From: DASRDE01 sp035938175 | GTDB lineage: Bacteria > Vulcanimicrobiota > Vulcanimicrobiia > Vulcanimicrobiales > Vulcanimicrobiaceae | NCBI GenBank assembly: GCA_035938175.1 | Contig: DASZHD010000020.1 | Coordinates: 4,179-68,178 of the forward strand | Direction of reading: 5' to 3' | Length of the DNA stretch: 64,000 bases | Shown: in pieces, positions 25,582-34,530 of the stretch | How positions within the stretch are numbered: the stretch's first letter is position 1 | Layout: each line of letters begins with the position of its first letter | The notes under the pieces: model-generated | Databases searched by the model: none | What the model saw: the letters and a program-made list of their open reading frames with translations, nothing else | What the model was told of the DNA's origin: nothing | Program-made: the position numbers and the translations under genes

Positions 25582-26322
25582 TTAGGCCGGAATCTGATCG
25601 GCCGTTTCGATGGTGAAACCGGCCTTCGCGGCATCCGTGTGAAACATCTTCACGGTATCGAGCGAATACTCAGTAAGATCTTTTCCAACCAGTGCGAGCT
25701 TCGCAAGAATATCGTTCGTTACGGTGATAATGTGGCAGCCGATTTCGTCTGCCTGGAAAACGTTCAAGAGCTCGCGGGGGCTTGCCCAAATCAGTTCGAC
25801 ATTCGGATAGCGGCCGATGATGTCCAGCGCGTCGACCATCAACGGCACCGGATCGCGCCCCGTATCCGCGATGCGCCCGGCAAAAATCGATACGCACGAC
25901 GGCGCGCCCCCCTCCAGCGCCTGACAAACCTCGCGAACCTGATCGAGCGTCATCATAGCGGTAATATTCAATCGGACGCCTTTCGCAGCTAGGCGCTTAA
26001 CGAGCGCGGCGCTGCTTTGGCCCTTCGTGTTCGTAACCGGAATCTTGACGTAAACATTCGGTGCCCAACTTGCGATTTTTTGGGCTTGGCGTTCCATTTC
26101 GCCGAATTCATCGGCAAAGACCTCAACGGATATCGGGCGATCCGGAATGAGTGCGAGCATCTCCCGCGCGAACGCTTCGAAGTCGGCTACGCCGGCTTTG
26201 CGCATCAGCGTGGGATTCGTCGTGAATCCCTTGATATACGGCTTTGCGTACATTTCGAGCATTCCCGCTTTGTCCGCGCCGTCGGCAAAGATTTTGACTT
26301 TCAGGTCGGTTACGGGTTTCAT
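25582..26322 (-). CDS. Transaldolase / fructose-6-phosphate aldolase family protein
   Basis: 246 residues, TIM-barrel transaldolase of the short class. Schiff-base Lys93 in VYVKIPVTN; GFTTNPTLM and RLNITAMMTLDQV are conserved. ATG overlaps the gmhB stop (ATGA). Placed between gmhB and a glycosyltransferase, it is well suited to generate sedoheptulose 7-phosphate, the substrate of GmhA, rather than to serve central metabolism; this is inference from context. Similar genes occur in other heptose clusters. Confidence 0.9.
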   Translation of the reverse strand: MKPVTDLKVKIFADGADKAGMLEMYAKPYIKGFTTNPTLMRKAGVADFEAFAREMLALIPDRPISVEVFADEFGEMERQAQKIASWAPNVYVKIPVTNTKGQSSAALVKRLAAKGVRLNITAMMTLDQVREVCQALEGGAPSCVSIFAGRIADTGRDPVPLMVDALDIIGRYPNVELIWASPRELLNVFQADEIGCHIITVTNDILAKLALVGKDLTEYSLDTVKMFHTDAAKAGFTIETADQIPA

Positions 26323-26903
26323 GCTACACCCTTTGCCGCGGCACCGCGGTCAGCTTCAGTGTTTAAAATATATGCGGCTGCTTCCGCGAGTGAATTGACC
26401 GTCGCGTGGGGGATGGCGCGCAAGGTTTCGTCGTACCCGCGATCGATCAGAATCGTCGTGCATCCGGCCGCGATGCCTGCCTCAACGTCTCTCCAACGAT
26501 CGCCGACCATGTAGCTGCGCGTAAGATCGACATCGTATTCGGAGGCCGCTTTGAGCAGTAAGCCGGGCAGCGGCTTGCGGCACTCGCATTGGTCTGCGTC
26601 GTCGTGATAGCAGACGTAAAACGCCGTGATGGGAAGCCGTTCCATTAGCTGCGCGTTCAGCCCCTCAACTCGATCGCGCGTGACGGAGCCGCGTGCGACG
26701 TCCGGCTGATTCGAAACCACGAAAAGCAGCGAGAACAGCCGGTTCAGTCGCGTCAGCGACTCACGTGCATCCTCGTCTAGAACGAGTTCAGATGCGTTTG
26801 AAGGGGGATACGGGCGGCCTTCGCGTACGACGGCCTTGTTAAGCACGCCGTCTCTGTCAAAAAAAACGGCGCTTCGGCCGGAGCTCAGCGAACCGATTCC
26901 CAC
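26319..26903 (-). CDS. gmhB: D-glycero-D-manno-heptose 1,7-bisphosphate 7-phosphatase
   Basis: 194 residues from GTG 26903, which lies inside the end of gmhA (19-bp overlap). HAD phosphatase: nucleophile Asp16 and acid Asp18 in FFDRDGVLN, VSNQPDVARG as motif II, GDRWRDVEAG as the C-terminal acidic motif. The GmhB-specific zinc site is visible: Cys98, His100, Cys106, Cys108 (CYHDDADQCECRKP). It removes the C7 phosphate from heptose 1,7-bisphosphate. Histidinol-phosphatase is the alternative for this family, but context favours heptose. Confidence 0.92.
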   Translation of the reverse strand: MGIGSLSSGRSAVFFDRDGVLNKAVVREGRPYPPSNASELVLDEDARESLTRLNRLFSLLFVVSNQPDVARGSVTRDRVEGLNAQLMERLPITAFYVCYHDDADQCECRKPLPGLLLKAASEYDVDLTRSYMVGDRWRDVEAGIAAGCTTILIDRGYDETLRAIPHATVNSLAEAAAYILNTEADRGAAAKGVA

Positions 26904-27499
26904 TTCGTCTGCACGCGCTTGAGCAGCGGATGCGAAACGAGCAAATGCCACACTACGGCTTGAAACGCCTCGGAGTGCGGTGTAACGTTTTCCGAACTTA
27001 CCGTCGGAACGATCACGCACGCATCCGCAACCTTTGCGGTGAATCCCCCGTCGCGCCCAACTATTCCGAGGATCGTCGACCCAGTTTCGCGAGCGAATTG
27101 CAGCGCTTTCACCAAGTTGGGGCTGACGTTCTTCTCCAGATTACCGCCTCCGACCGAAAACACGAGCACTGCGTCGTCCGGCCGCAACCGGCTGGTCCGA
27201 AGCCACGATTCAAAGACGGTTTCCCAGCCTTCGTCGTTGGTTCGCGCGGTCAATTCCGACACGTTATCGGTCGGGGCGTACGATTCGAGCCCCACGATTT
27301 TTCGAAAGTCGTTGACGGCGTGCGAGGCATTTGCGGCGCTTCCTCCGACGCCGAGAATGAACAGCCGCCCGCCACTCTGGCGCGTCTTCGCCAGAAGCGC
27401 GGCCGTGCGCTCGATAGATTCAACATCGAGCTGCTCGATAACGCGCTTCGACTCGTCGAGATATTGCCCGGTAAATGTCCCGGTCGCGATTGTGTTCAA
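26885..27499 (-). CDS. gmhA: Phosphoheptose isomerase
   Basis: 204 residues, SIS domain. LFILGVGGSAANASHAVNDF contains the phosphate-binding serine loop; VFSVGGGNLEKNVSPNL and VIVPTVSSENVTPHSEAFQAV follow the GmhA pattern. It isomerises sedoheptulose 7-phosphate to D-glycero-D-manno-heptose 7-phosphate. Start is TTG 27499 with GAGGT a few bases upstream; no ATG is available. First gene of the minus-strand operon, divergent from the nucleotidyltransferase gene with about 170 bp between. Confidence 0.9.
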   Translation of the reverse strand: MNTIATGTFTGQYLDESKRVIEQLDVESIERTAALLAKTRQSGGRLFILGVGGSAANASHAVNDFRKIVGLESYAPTDNVSELTARTNDEGWETVFESWLRTSRLRPDDAVLVFSVGGGNLEKNVSPNLVKALQFARETGSTILGIVGRDGGFTAKVADACVIVPTVSSENVTPHSEAFQAVVWHLLVSHPLLKRVQTKWESVR

Positions 27500-27670
27500 A
27501 GGTACCTCAAAAGGAAAGGCCGCCCGGAATGCGCCGGGGCCTCGTTTCGGGCCGAGCTTCGCCTACTCCACCAGGCTGCCCTACCCGCTACATGAGAATC
27601 GAGTGAAAGATACGTCTAAAGCGAATGCACCCGCGCAACGGGCGCGAAAAGACGTGAGATCGTGCGAGCT

Positions 27671-28402
27671 ATGATTTTAGCAGCAGGCGAGGGCTCCCGC
27701 CTGCGGCCGTTGACGTTGACACGACCGAAGCCGATGATTCCAGTGGCGGGAACGCCGATTCTCGAATACAACGTACGCTTGCTCGCTGAGCACGGCGTGC
27801 GGGACCTGACGATCAACCTTCACCACCAGCCCGAGGTCATCACCGAATATTTCGGTGACGGGAGCCGGTTTGGCGTTAAGATTCGCTACTCGTACGAGCC
27901 GGAATTACTCGGGACGGCGGGTGCCGTTGCCGCAGTGCGCGATCTGTTCGAGGAGGATTTTCTGCTGGTATACGGGGACAATTTGTCCGACTGTAACCTG
28001 ACTGCTCTGCTTGAACTCCATTTCGATCGGCGCGCGGCGCTCACCATGGCGTTGTATCGCCGGGAGGACCCGCAAGCGAGCGGAATCGTCGGTGTGGACG
28101 ATGATGGGAGAGTAACGCAATTCCTCGAGAAGCCGCGTCCCGATCAGGTGTTTAGTAATTGGGTGAACGCGGGGTACCTTGCGATAAGTCCTTCGGTCGC
28201 CGGCGCGATTCCGAGCGGTCGGCCTTCAGACTTTGGACGCGATGTGTTCGGCGCGCTGCTCGACGCGGGAAGACCGGTGTACGGTTACCGCATGACGGAA
28301 CAATTATGGTGGATAGATTCCCTGGCCGATTACGAACGAACGCAGCGGCAGTTCGAAGACGCCGGTTTGAAGCATTTCGCATTCGATAAGGAAAGAAGAT
28401 GA
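27671..28402 (+). CDS. NDP-sugar pyrophosphorylase; candidate heptose-1-phosphate guanylyltransferase
   Basis: 243 residues from ATG 27671 (a GTG at 27662 would add three). Nucleotide-binding MILAAGEGSRLRPLTLTRPKPM, LLGTAGAV, VYGDNLSD and the WVNAGYL motif are those of GDP-mannose / heptose-1-phosphate nucleotidyltransferases. Because gmhA, gmhB and hddA are nearby, HddC activity (GTP + heptose-1-P to GDP-heptose) is the best guess; mannose-1-phosphate guanylyltransferase supplying gmd is the main alternative. Overlaps the methyltransferase gene as ATGA. Confidence 0.85.
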   Translation: MILAAGEGSRLRPLTLTRPKPMIPVAGTPILEYNVRLLAEHGVRDLTINLHHQPEVITEYFGDGSRFGVKIRYSYEPELLGTAGAVAAVRDLFEEDFLLVYGDNLSDCNLTALLELHFDRRAALTMALYRREDPQASGIVGVDDDGRVTQFLEKPRPDQVFSNWVNAGYLAISPSVAGAIPSGRPSDFGRDVFGALLDAGRPVYGYRMTEQLWWIDSLADYERTQRQFEDAGLKHFAFDKERR

Positions 28403-29091
28403 CCCAACAGACCCAACCCGCAGCGGGTCGAGTCGAATCCCATGAATGGCTCGAAACCTACGGCGACGACACACAGAGCGCGCGCCGCAGGCGGATGATG
28501 CCGCGAAAACTCCATGTCTTGGGACTCGACACGATCATCAGCAAGGACGCCGCCGTGCTAGATTTGTGCTGCGGCCACGGCGAAACGCTCGACGTGCTTT
28601 ACGAACTCGGCTGCCGCGATTTGACCGGAGTCGACATCCACGTACCCGAATCTCTACGCGCCGAACCGCGCTTTAAAGTTGTCGAGGGTGATGCGTCGGA
28701 ACCTGACGGCGTCCTCGACGAATCGATGGACTGGATCCTTTGTCTCCACGCACTCCACCACTTAGAAACGCCGGAACGGATTAAAACGCTGATGGACAGC
28801 GCCTTCCGCATCCTCAAACCCGGCGGACGGTTGAGCTTCATCGACTTTCCGAACAGCGTGCAAATCCGCGCTGCATTCTGGTTCTTTCGTCATTTTAAAC
28901 CATTGCTCGTTACGCCCTACCTCAAGTGGTTCGGAACCATCGTCGAAGAGGAATGGCCGTTTCTTCAATACTATTTGCCGAAGTTTCCGCAAGTGTGGCA
29001 AACCATTCACGACGATAGGCGCTTCCAGGTGGAGATAGAGCGCCACGAGCTGTTCTATTTCTTTCTCACGGTCCGCAAACCGCTTCGTTGA
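28399..29091 (+). CDS. Class I SAM-dependent methyltransferase
   Basis: 230 residues. SAM motif I VLDLCCGHGETLDVL, acidic LTGVDIH, motif II/III region WILCLHALHHLETPERI and LKPGGRLSFIDF. Substrate unknown; in a polysaccharide cluster an O-methylated sugar or lipid carrier is plausible. Starts with ATGA overlap on the nucleotidyltransferase gene and is followed after 11 bp by a GT2 gene, so it is the second gene of a plus-strand operon. Confidence 0.85.
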   Translation: MTQQTQPAAGRVESHEWLETYGDDTQSARRRRMMPRKLHVLGLDTIISKDAAVLDLCCGHGETLDVLYELGCRDLTGVDIHVPESLRAEPRFKVVEGDASEPDGVLDESMDWILCLHALHHLETPERIKTLMDSAFRILKPGGRLSFIDFPNSVQIRAAFWFFRHFKPLLVTPYLKWFGTIVEEEWPFLQYYLPKFPQVWQTIHDDRRFQVEIERHELFYFFLTVRKPLR

Positions 29092-29102
29092 GAGGAAACC
29101 CA

Positions 29103-29885
29103 ATGCAAGAGGCCCGCTCGCAGAGCACACCGTCGTTGAGCGTCGTCATTCCGGCTTTCAACGAGACGCACCGCCTACCGGAAACGCTTCAAACGCTGCG
29201 AGCGTACCTTGATGATAAGTTTCCGCGCCACGAAGTAATCGTGGTCGACGACGGCAGTTCCGATGGGACGCCTAAGGCCGTCGAGGCCTTGGCGCGGCAG
29301 TGGCCCCAGTTGAAGCTGCTCGTGCAACCTCGGAACACCGGCAAAGGTGCAGCTGTGAAACGCGGTATGTTGGCGGCAACGGGCGATTTCGTCTTATTCT
29401 CCGACGCCGATCTGGCAACTCCAATTGAAGAAATCGAACCGATGCTCGTCCAGTTCGACGATCCGAAGACCGGCGCAGTTGTCGGCGTGCGCACGTACCA
29501 GCAGGACGAGTCAAAATGGCGCCGGGTACTCGGTCTGTCGCTGCAAATTATCGCGCACGTGATCGTATTCGAACGTGCCGTAGTCGATAGTCAGTGCGGC
29601 TTCAAAGTCTTCCGCCGCGATGTAGCCAAAAGGGTGTTCGAGCTGGTTCGTATAGACGGCGGCATGTTCGACGTCGAAATATTCACGATCATGCACCGGC
29701 TCGGGATCGACGTGCATTATCAACCTGTCCACTGGAAAAACAAGCCGGGATCGCGTATCAACATTCTGCGCTGTATGGTATTCGATATCGTCGATATGAT
29801 GGCGATACGAAAGAACGCGATGCTCCGCCGCTACGAACCGACGCGCGTTTCGTCGAGCGGCCTTGACGCTATCGCCAAGTCATAA
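29103..29885 (+). CDS. Glycosyltransferase family 2, dolichyl/polyprenyl-phosphate glucosyltransferase-like
   Basis: 260 residues from ATG 29103, preceded by GAGAGGA; an in-frame TTG at 29088 is less likely. GT-A fold: LSVVIPAFNETHRLPETL, VVDDGSSDGTPKAV, NTGKGAAVKRGML, FSDADLATP with the metal-binding DAD. QCGFKVFRRDVAKRVF is the Alg5-like signature. It would transfer a sugar from an NDP donor to polyprenyl phosphate at the inner leaflet, feeding the GT-C enzymes around it. No C-terminal TM segments are seen. Confidence 0.9.
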   Translation: MQEARSQSTPSLSVVIPAFNETHRLPETLQTLRAYLDDKFPRHEVIVVDDGSSDGTPKAVEALARQWPQLKLLVQPRNTGKGAAVKRGMLAATGDFVLFSDADLATPIEEIEPMLVQFDDPKTGAVVGVRTYQQDESKWRRVLGLSLQIIAHVIVFERAVVDSQCGFKVFRRDVAKRVFELVRIDGGMFDVEIFTIMHRLGIDVHYQPVHWKNKPGSRINILRCMVFDIVDMMAIRKNAMLRRYEPTRVSSSGLDAIAKS

Positions 29886-29895
29886 CGCACGTTCG

Positions 29896-30897
29896 ATGAA
29901 AACCTTGACTATAACCGGGTATCCCGGCTGGTTGACTACTGCCCTGCTTGACGATTACAAGTCGGGCTCGGCGGAATTCGACCGGCTCGTGGTGCTGGCG
30001 CATCCATCGGCGGAAAGCGCCGCGAAGGACGCGCTGGCGGCCTACTCATGGCCATCGAGCGTTGTCGCATTTGACTTGGCGAACCCGGATGGAATCGCGG
30101 ACAGATTGCGCGGATGCGACGTGCTGATTCACACGGCCGCGGTAATCCACGTGCGGAAAACCGCGGACTGGTACCGCGTCAATGCGAAAGGAACGATCGA
30201 GTTGGCGAAGGCGGCGAAGGCCGCCGGCGTTAAGCGCTTTGTTTTCGTCAGTTCGATTGCGGCTGCCGGCAAAAGCCCCGCAAATAGCGATCTGGTCGAA
30301 TCCGACGCGCCGCATCCGATGCACCACTACGGCCGGAGCAAGCTCATTGCCGAGCGTGCACTGTTGGCGATGCACGAACCCGGTGTTTTCGAGGTCGTGA
30401 TTTTACGCCCGTCGATGTTCTACGGACCGCCCGTCCCCCCGCGTCACGTCGAGATCTACAAGCGGATACTGCATGGCCGCATGCCGCTGATCGGCGGGGG
30501 GAACTACCGCCGCAGTCTGGTGCACGTGGATAATCTAGTCCAAGCGGTCCGGCTGGCCGCAACCGTCCCGCAGGCGGCCGGACAAACCTATTTCATCGTG
30601 GATCGCCCGGTGTACACGACCTATTCGGTGGTCGAGGCGATGGCAGAAGCCCTCGGCGTCAAAGCGCGATACGTTCGTTTGCCTGCAGTGCTCGCGGAGA
30701 CCGCGTACCAACTCGATCGCGGACTTAGCGCTCTGGGTCTGTACGTCGCGCCGGTGCATCTCGTCGGCGAATCGCATTGGCATCAGAGCGCGTCGTGCGA
30801 AAAGGCAATTGCCGAATTGGGGTACGCGCCGAACGTCGAATTGCAGCAAGGAATGCGCGGCGCAATTGCCTGGTGCCGGGAGCGCGGGCTAATCTAG
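29896..30897 (+). CDS. NAD-dependent epimerase/dehydratase (extended SDR)
   Basis: 333 residues from ATG 29896. The N-terminal motif is altered (TITGYPGWLTTALL rather than GxxGxxG). Catalytic Tyr145 and Lys149 in HYGRSKLIAE, with RPSMFYGPP and YRRSLVHVDNLVQAV typical of nucleotide-sugar epimerases and 3-beta-HSD-like SDRs. Fourth gene of the nucleotidyltransferase operon. Product cannot be named; a GDP-heptose or other nucleotide-sugar modifying step is likely. Confidence 0.85.
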   Translation: MKTLTITGYPGWLTTALLDDYKSGSAEFDRLVVLAHPSAESAAKDALAAYSWPSSVVAFDLANPDGIADRLRGCDVLIHTAAVIHVRKTADWYRVNAKGTIELAKAAKAAGVKRFVFVSSIAAAGKSPANSDLVESDAPHPMHHYGRSKLIAERALLAMHEPGVFEVVILRPSMFYGPPVPPRHVEIYKRILHGRMPLIGGGNYRRSLVHVDNLVQAVRLAATVPQAAGQTYFIVDRPVYTTYSVVEAMAEALGVKARYVRLPAVLAETAYQLDRGLSALGLYVAPVHLVGESHWHQSASCEKAIAELGYAPNVELQQGMRGAIAWCRERGLI

Positions 30898-32186
30898 CGG
30901 GAGCGAACCCAAGAATCGCGCCCTTGCCAAGCGAGAGCGGCGCCGACCAGGAATGCCATCGCCGCGTTGCCTATCACGAGTTCGGCAACGACGACGCTGA
31001 GCGCAGGGTGAAAAACAGCGATCGATCCAAGGGTTGCCATCGTCGCCACGATCAACGGTGTCGCGAAGCGCAAGCGATGCGTCGCGATTCCGTACGAAGC
31101 GAGCGCATTGGTGAGCGCTAGCAAAGCCATGGCGCATGCGTAACCGGGTAAAAATGGTGCCGCCGCATCGAACGCTCGTCCCACGAGCAGATGCAGAAGC
31201 AGCATGCCCCAAAACCGATACGCGGCGATACCGACGGCGCTCACGACGACGATGAATGCGACGCCGGCCCACAACGTTTCACGCGTTCTTTGTCCCTGGG
31301 CGAAGCGATGCGTTGCTTGCGGAATCAACACCGTGGGGACGAACGCAACGAAATAGAGCATGATTTTTCCCGCAAGTGATGCGGCAGAGTATAGGCCCGC
31401 ACTAGTCGGGTCGAAAAAGTGTTTGACGATGACGACATCGGCGAAGCCCATCACCGCCATCGTTAACGTTAGTGCCGCGGCGCCCCCGGCCGTAGCAAGC
31501 ATCCGTCGATAATCCAAATGTATTGGCAGCGTCTGAACGCCGCGATAGCGTGCCATCAGCGGTATCGCCATCGCGAGCAGTCCCGCGAGCAAACCGCACG
31601 AGAATGCAGCCACGCCGCGCCCGATGGTCAGGCCGGTGAATGCGAATGCGAACAAAATGGCAACTTTTCCGACACCCTCCATGCACAGAGAGCCGGCGTA
31701 TGCGCCGTATGATTGAATACCGGTTCCGATTCCGCGGAGTGCGAGGGATACGACGATCACGGCTGCTACCAAACCAATGAGTGGAACTTCCCACGGGCTC
31801 ACGTGCAAGAACTGCCCGATCGACGGTGCGAAAACGAAGCCCGCGGCCACGTACAAGACGCCAAGCAGCCCAAAAACGCGCATCACGAGAGCAACCAGTC
31901 CGCGAACGTGACCATCGTCGTGCAGTGCGCGAAACTCGGCGGCATATTTCACGATGACGGGAGAAAAGAGCGAGATGGGAACGGCTGCCATCGTCGCAAG
32001 CGAAATAAGGGCGTACAAAGCCCCATAGTCTTCTACACCTAAGCGGCGGCTCGCGATCGCGTGAAAGACGAAGCCGCCGGCATTGACGACCGTGCTGGCG
32101 GCGAAAACGATGAGGCCGGAATTCAGAAACGCGCGATACGCGGTGAGTGACGAAACCTTCGCTTGGCTTGCAGAGCCCGAGTCCAC
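30894..32186 (-). CDS. Polysaccharide flippase, Wzx / MATE-MVF superfamily
   Basis: 430 residues with about 12 membrane segments and the Wzx-type N-terminus (FLNSGLIVFAASTVVNAGGFVFHAIASRRLGVEDYG). It would flip a lipid-linked oligosaccharide to the periplasm. Start is GTG 32186; no canonical start exists further upstream in frame. It ends convergently with the epimerase gene (4-bp overlap) and is divergent from the GT-C gene at 32329. A second MVF member, MurJ, lies at 39.5-41 kb, so this one is more likely the polysaccharide carrier. Confidence 0.85.
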   Translation of the reverse strand: MDSGSASQAKVSSLTAYRAFLNSGLIVFAASTVVNAGGFVFHAIASRRLGVEDYGALYALISLATMAAVPISLFSPVIVKYAAEFRALHDDGHVRGLVALVMRVFGLLGVLYVAAGFVFAPSIGQFLHVSPWEVPLIGLVAAVIVVSLALRGIGTGIQSYGAYAGSLCMEGVGKVAILFAFAFTGLTIGRGVAAFSCGLLAGLLAMAIPLMARYRGVQTLPIHLDYRRMLATAGGAAALTLTMAVMGFADVVIVKHFFDPTSAGLYSAASLAGKIMLYFVAFVPTVLIPQATHRFAQGQRTRETLWAGVAFIVVVSAVGIAAYRFWGMLLLHLLVGRAFDAAAPFLPGYACAMALLALTNALASYGIATHRLRFATPLIVATMATLGSIAVFHPALSVVVAELVIGNAAMAFLVGAALAWQGRDSWVRSR

Positions 32187-32328
32187 AGTCGCTACTGCGA
32201 CATCGAAAGCTTCGAGTCCCGTAACATCGGAAGGAGGGCCTCACGCGGTGCGGCCTGTAGCAGCCGGAAACACAGACCCGGCCGCCGAAAAGCCCGGGCT
32301 TTGTACGTGATGGTCAGGTTGTTTCGAA

Positions 32329-34515
32329 TTGAACTCCGTTGAAATCCGAGCGACTCAAAGAGCCGCAATCGCGGGCATCGCCAGCTGGTTTTCCAGGGGT
32401 GCGGCCGCTATCGCAGACGCCTATGTGCTGGCTTCGTTCGGCGCCATCGCGGTCTGGCTTACGGCATGGCTGCTGCTATTTCCGAACATCTATGGATGGC
32501 TGACTGATGACATCTATCAGTTCCGCCGTGTATTAATGTACGAAACGGGAGGATCGAACCTGTTCGACATCCCGTGGTTTCACGCTTACGATTGGTTCGT
32601 TGCCGCGCTGCCGTGGTACTTTCACTGGTCCATTCCCTCGTACGCGATTCCTCAAGCCTGGGACAATACAGGGCATTTCCGCGCATTCATCCTGTACACG
32701 ATCGTTTTGCATGCGGTCATTTTAGCGATGACGGCGTGGTTACTGAGAGTGTTGTGCGCGAATAAGGCCGTGGCGTTTGCCGCTCTCGCGTTTTTCATGA
32801 CGTCACCCACCTTCGTGTTCTATTCGGACCTTCTGGACTCGCGGTACATGGGTCTGTTGGCGGGGTTGCCGGCCTTGGTGATATTGCTGAAGGGTTACCG
32901 CACCGTCGACCGCTCGCAGCCGCTGTACCGCAGTATCTTCTTCTTCTTGCTGCCGGGCTTTCTGATCGGTCTAGGCCAGTCGATTCACTATACCTTGACG
33001 TATTTTGCCGGTCCGATAAGTCTCGTCTACTGGTGTTACGTGTTGCGCGGCAATTTTCGATCGCGCGCTGTTTGGGCCAATGCCGGCTACTTCGTGCTGG
33101 GCGTTGCGTTGTGGTTCGTGCCGGTACAGCTGCTCAGTCTACAATATCATCCGTTTGCGGGCAGTATGCTCGGGATTATGTTCGGTCAAGTGTCTGCGCT
33201 GCGTTCGCCCTACGACAAGCTCTCCGACTGGGCAACGTGGTTGCATTTCTTTCTCGAAGACATGGGGTTGCCGATGATGCTGCTCGTTGCCGCGGGCGCC
33301 GTCATCGCGTTTCGGGACCGCTGGCGTCCGACATATATATCCGCTTTTCATGCGCGTCTACTGTTCTGGGCGTGCGCGATTGCCGTTGCGTATGTTTTGA
33401 TAACCCCGTCCATAGCATTTTACAGGCAGCTTTCGCTGTATCAGATATTCTTTATGCTCTTCGCGGCGATTGCAATCGAGGTAGCCACCCAACGCTTGGC
33501 CCGGTTTAACGCCGCTCTCCGCGCAGGCGCGTTTTGCCTGGTATGTATCCTCGCGGCATGGGTGCCGTCGATCGCGCGCATGCCGGAAGTGTTCGCCGCT
33601 TCTGCCGGCCTCGGGCGAGCAGTGAACGCCGCGCATGCAGCAACCCGAAACCGCGGACGGGTGTATTTTATCGAATTCTATGACAACAACCTCGACCCGC
33701 GATCGCTCATTTCGCGCGCGGACTTGCAGAGGCTCAAGCCCGGAGACGTCATCGTTACCGATTTTCCAACGCTGTTTTTCGTCAAATATCCGGATCTGTT
33801 TGCGCTGTTTCATGACACTGCGCCGATCGCTTCGTTCCCGACGGAGTGGTGTACGATCGAGAACTGGGTTGAGGAGCGCACCTACTGGAATTTCCGCCGG
33901 TACCAGGACGAACCCGAAAGCTGCAATGCGCGCGTGTACAGTGTGGCGGCGCTGCGCCAATCTGCATCCGGTAAACCGCTCGCAGTCGCAGCTGTGCGCT
34001 CCGATTCCACAATGGGACCGGCATTCGGTACATCTTGGGTGCTTGCACGCCGGTCGCCGGCGGTTCCCATGGACATGAGCAAGTGCTGCAATGCCGTACC
34101 TGCCGTGAACGATCTGTGGGCCTCCGCCGGTAACACCCGCAAGCACTGGCTTGAGATCGATTTTTCCCGGCCCGTGAAGTTGCACGCTGTCACGATCGTA
34201 CCGGCTAATTATTTTTCACCACCGGGTTGGGACACCGTCGGGCGCCCGCAAACGGTAGCGCTTTACGGAATCGGTTCGCGGCGCAAATCGACGGTGTTAT
34301 GGCGATCCGGCGATCTGCGGGACCGGGCGATCTTTACGGCCACATTCAAACCGGCGCGGCTCTCGGGCATCCGTTTGGACATCGAGCAGCCGCCGCCCGA
34401 CGATCAGCGGCACGCGATCATGTTCGATCAACGTTTGTCGCCTAGTCCGGTCTCGGGGATAGAGTACATCCGTTTTGAGGGCTACTCGGCAGATTCAAAC
34501 AACGGCGGCTTCTGA
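32329..34515 (+). CDS. GT-C-like membrane glycosyltransferase with C-terminal beta (discoidin-like) domain, paralog A
   Basis: 728 residues from a TTG. About 11 membrane segments up to residue 420; loop 1 holds NIYGWLTDDIYQFRRVL with the DD pair expected to bind a lipid-linked donor, and DSRYMGLLAGLPAL further on. Residues 440-560 form a cysteine-containing periplasmic domain. The last 130 residues (HWLEIDFSRPVKLHAVTIVP...) look like a galactose-binding/F5-8C beta sandwich. The gene at 34531-36627 is a paralog in mirror orientation, 15 bp away. Acceptor unknown. Confidence 0.75.
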   Translation: MNSVEIRATQRAAIAGIASWFSRGAAAIADAYVLASFGAIAVWLTAWLLLFPNIYGWLTDDIYQFRRVLMYETGGSNLFDIPWFHAYDWFVAALPWYFHWSIPSYAIPQAWDNTGHFRAFILYTIVLHAVILAMTAWLLRVLCANKAVAFAALAFFMTSPTFVFYSDLLDSRYMGLLAGLPALVILLKGYRTVDRSQPLYRSIFFFLLPGFLIGLGQSIHYTLTYFAGPISLVYWCYVLRGNFRSRAVWANAGYFVLGVALWFVPVQLLSLQYHPFAGSMLGIMFGQVSALRSPYDKLSDWATWLHFFLEDMGLPMMLLVAAGAVIAFRDRWRPTYISAFHARLLFWACAIAVAYVLITPSIAFYRQLSLYQIFFMLFAAIAIEVATQRLARFNAALRAGAFCLVCILAAWVPSIARMPEVFAASAGLGRAVNAAHAATRNRGRVYFIEFYDNNLDPRSLISRADLQRLKPGDVIVTDFPTLFFVKYPDLFALFHDTAPIASFPTEWCTIENWVEERTYWNFRRYQDEPESCNARVYSVAALRQSASGKPLAVAAVRSDSTMGPAFGTSWVLARRSPAVPMDMSKCCNAVPAVNDLWASAGNTRKHWLEIDFSRPVKLHAVTIVPANYFSPPGWDTVGRPQTVALYGIGSRRKSTVLWRSGDLRDRAIFTATFKPARLSGIRLDIEQPPPDDQRHAIMFDQRLSPSPVSGIEYIRFEGYSADSNNGGF

Positions 34516-34530
34516 GCGCGCCGGCCCGTT

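Noticed and set aside
30894..32186. Second MurJ
   Set aside because: It shares the MVF superfamily fold, but its N-terminus and lack of MurJ-specific segments fit a Wzx-type flippase better.
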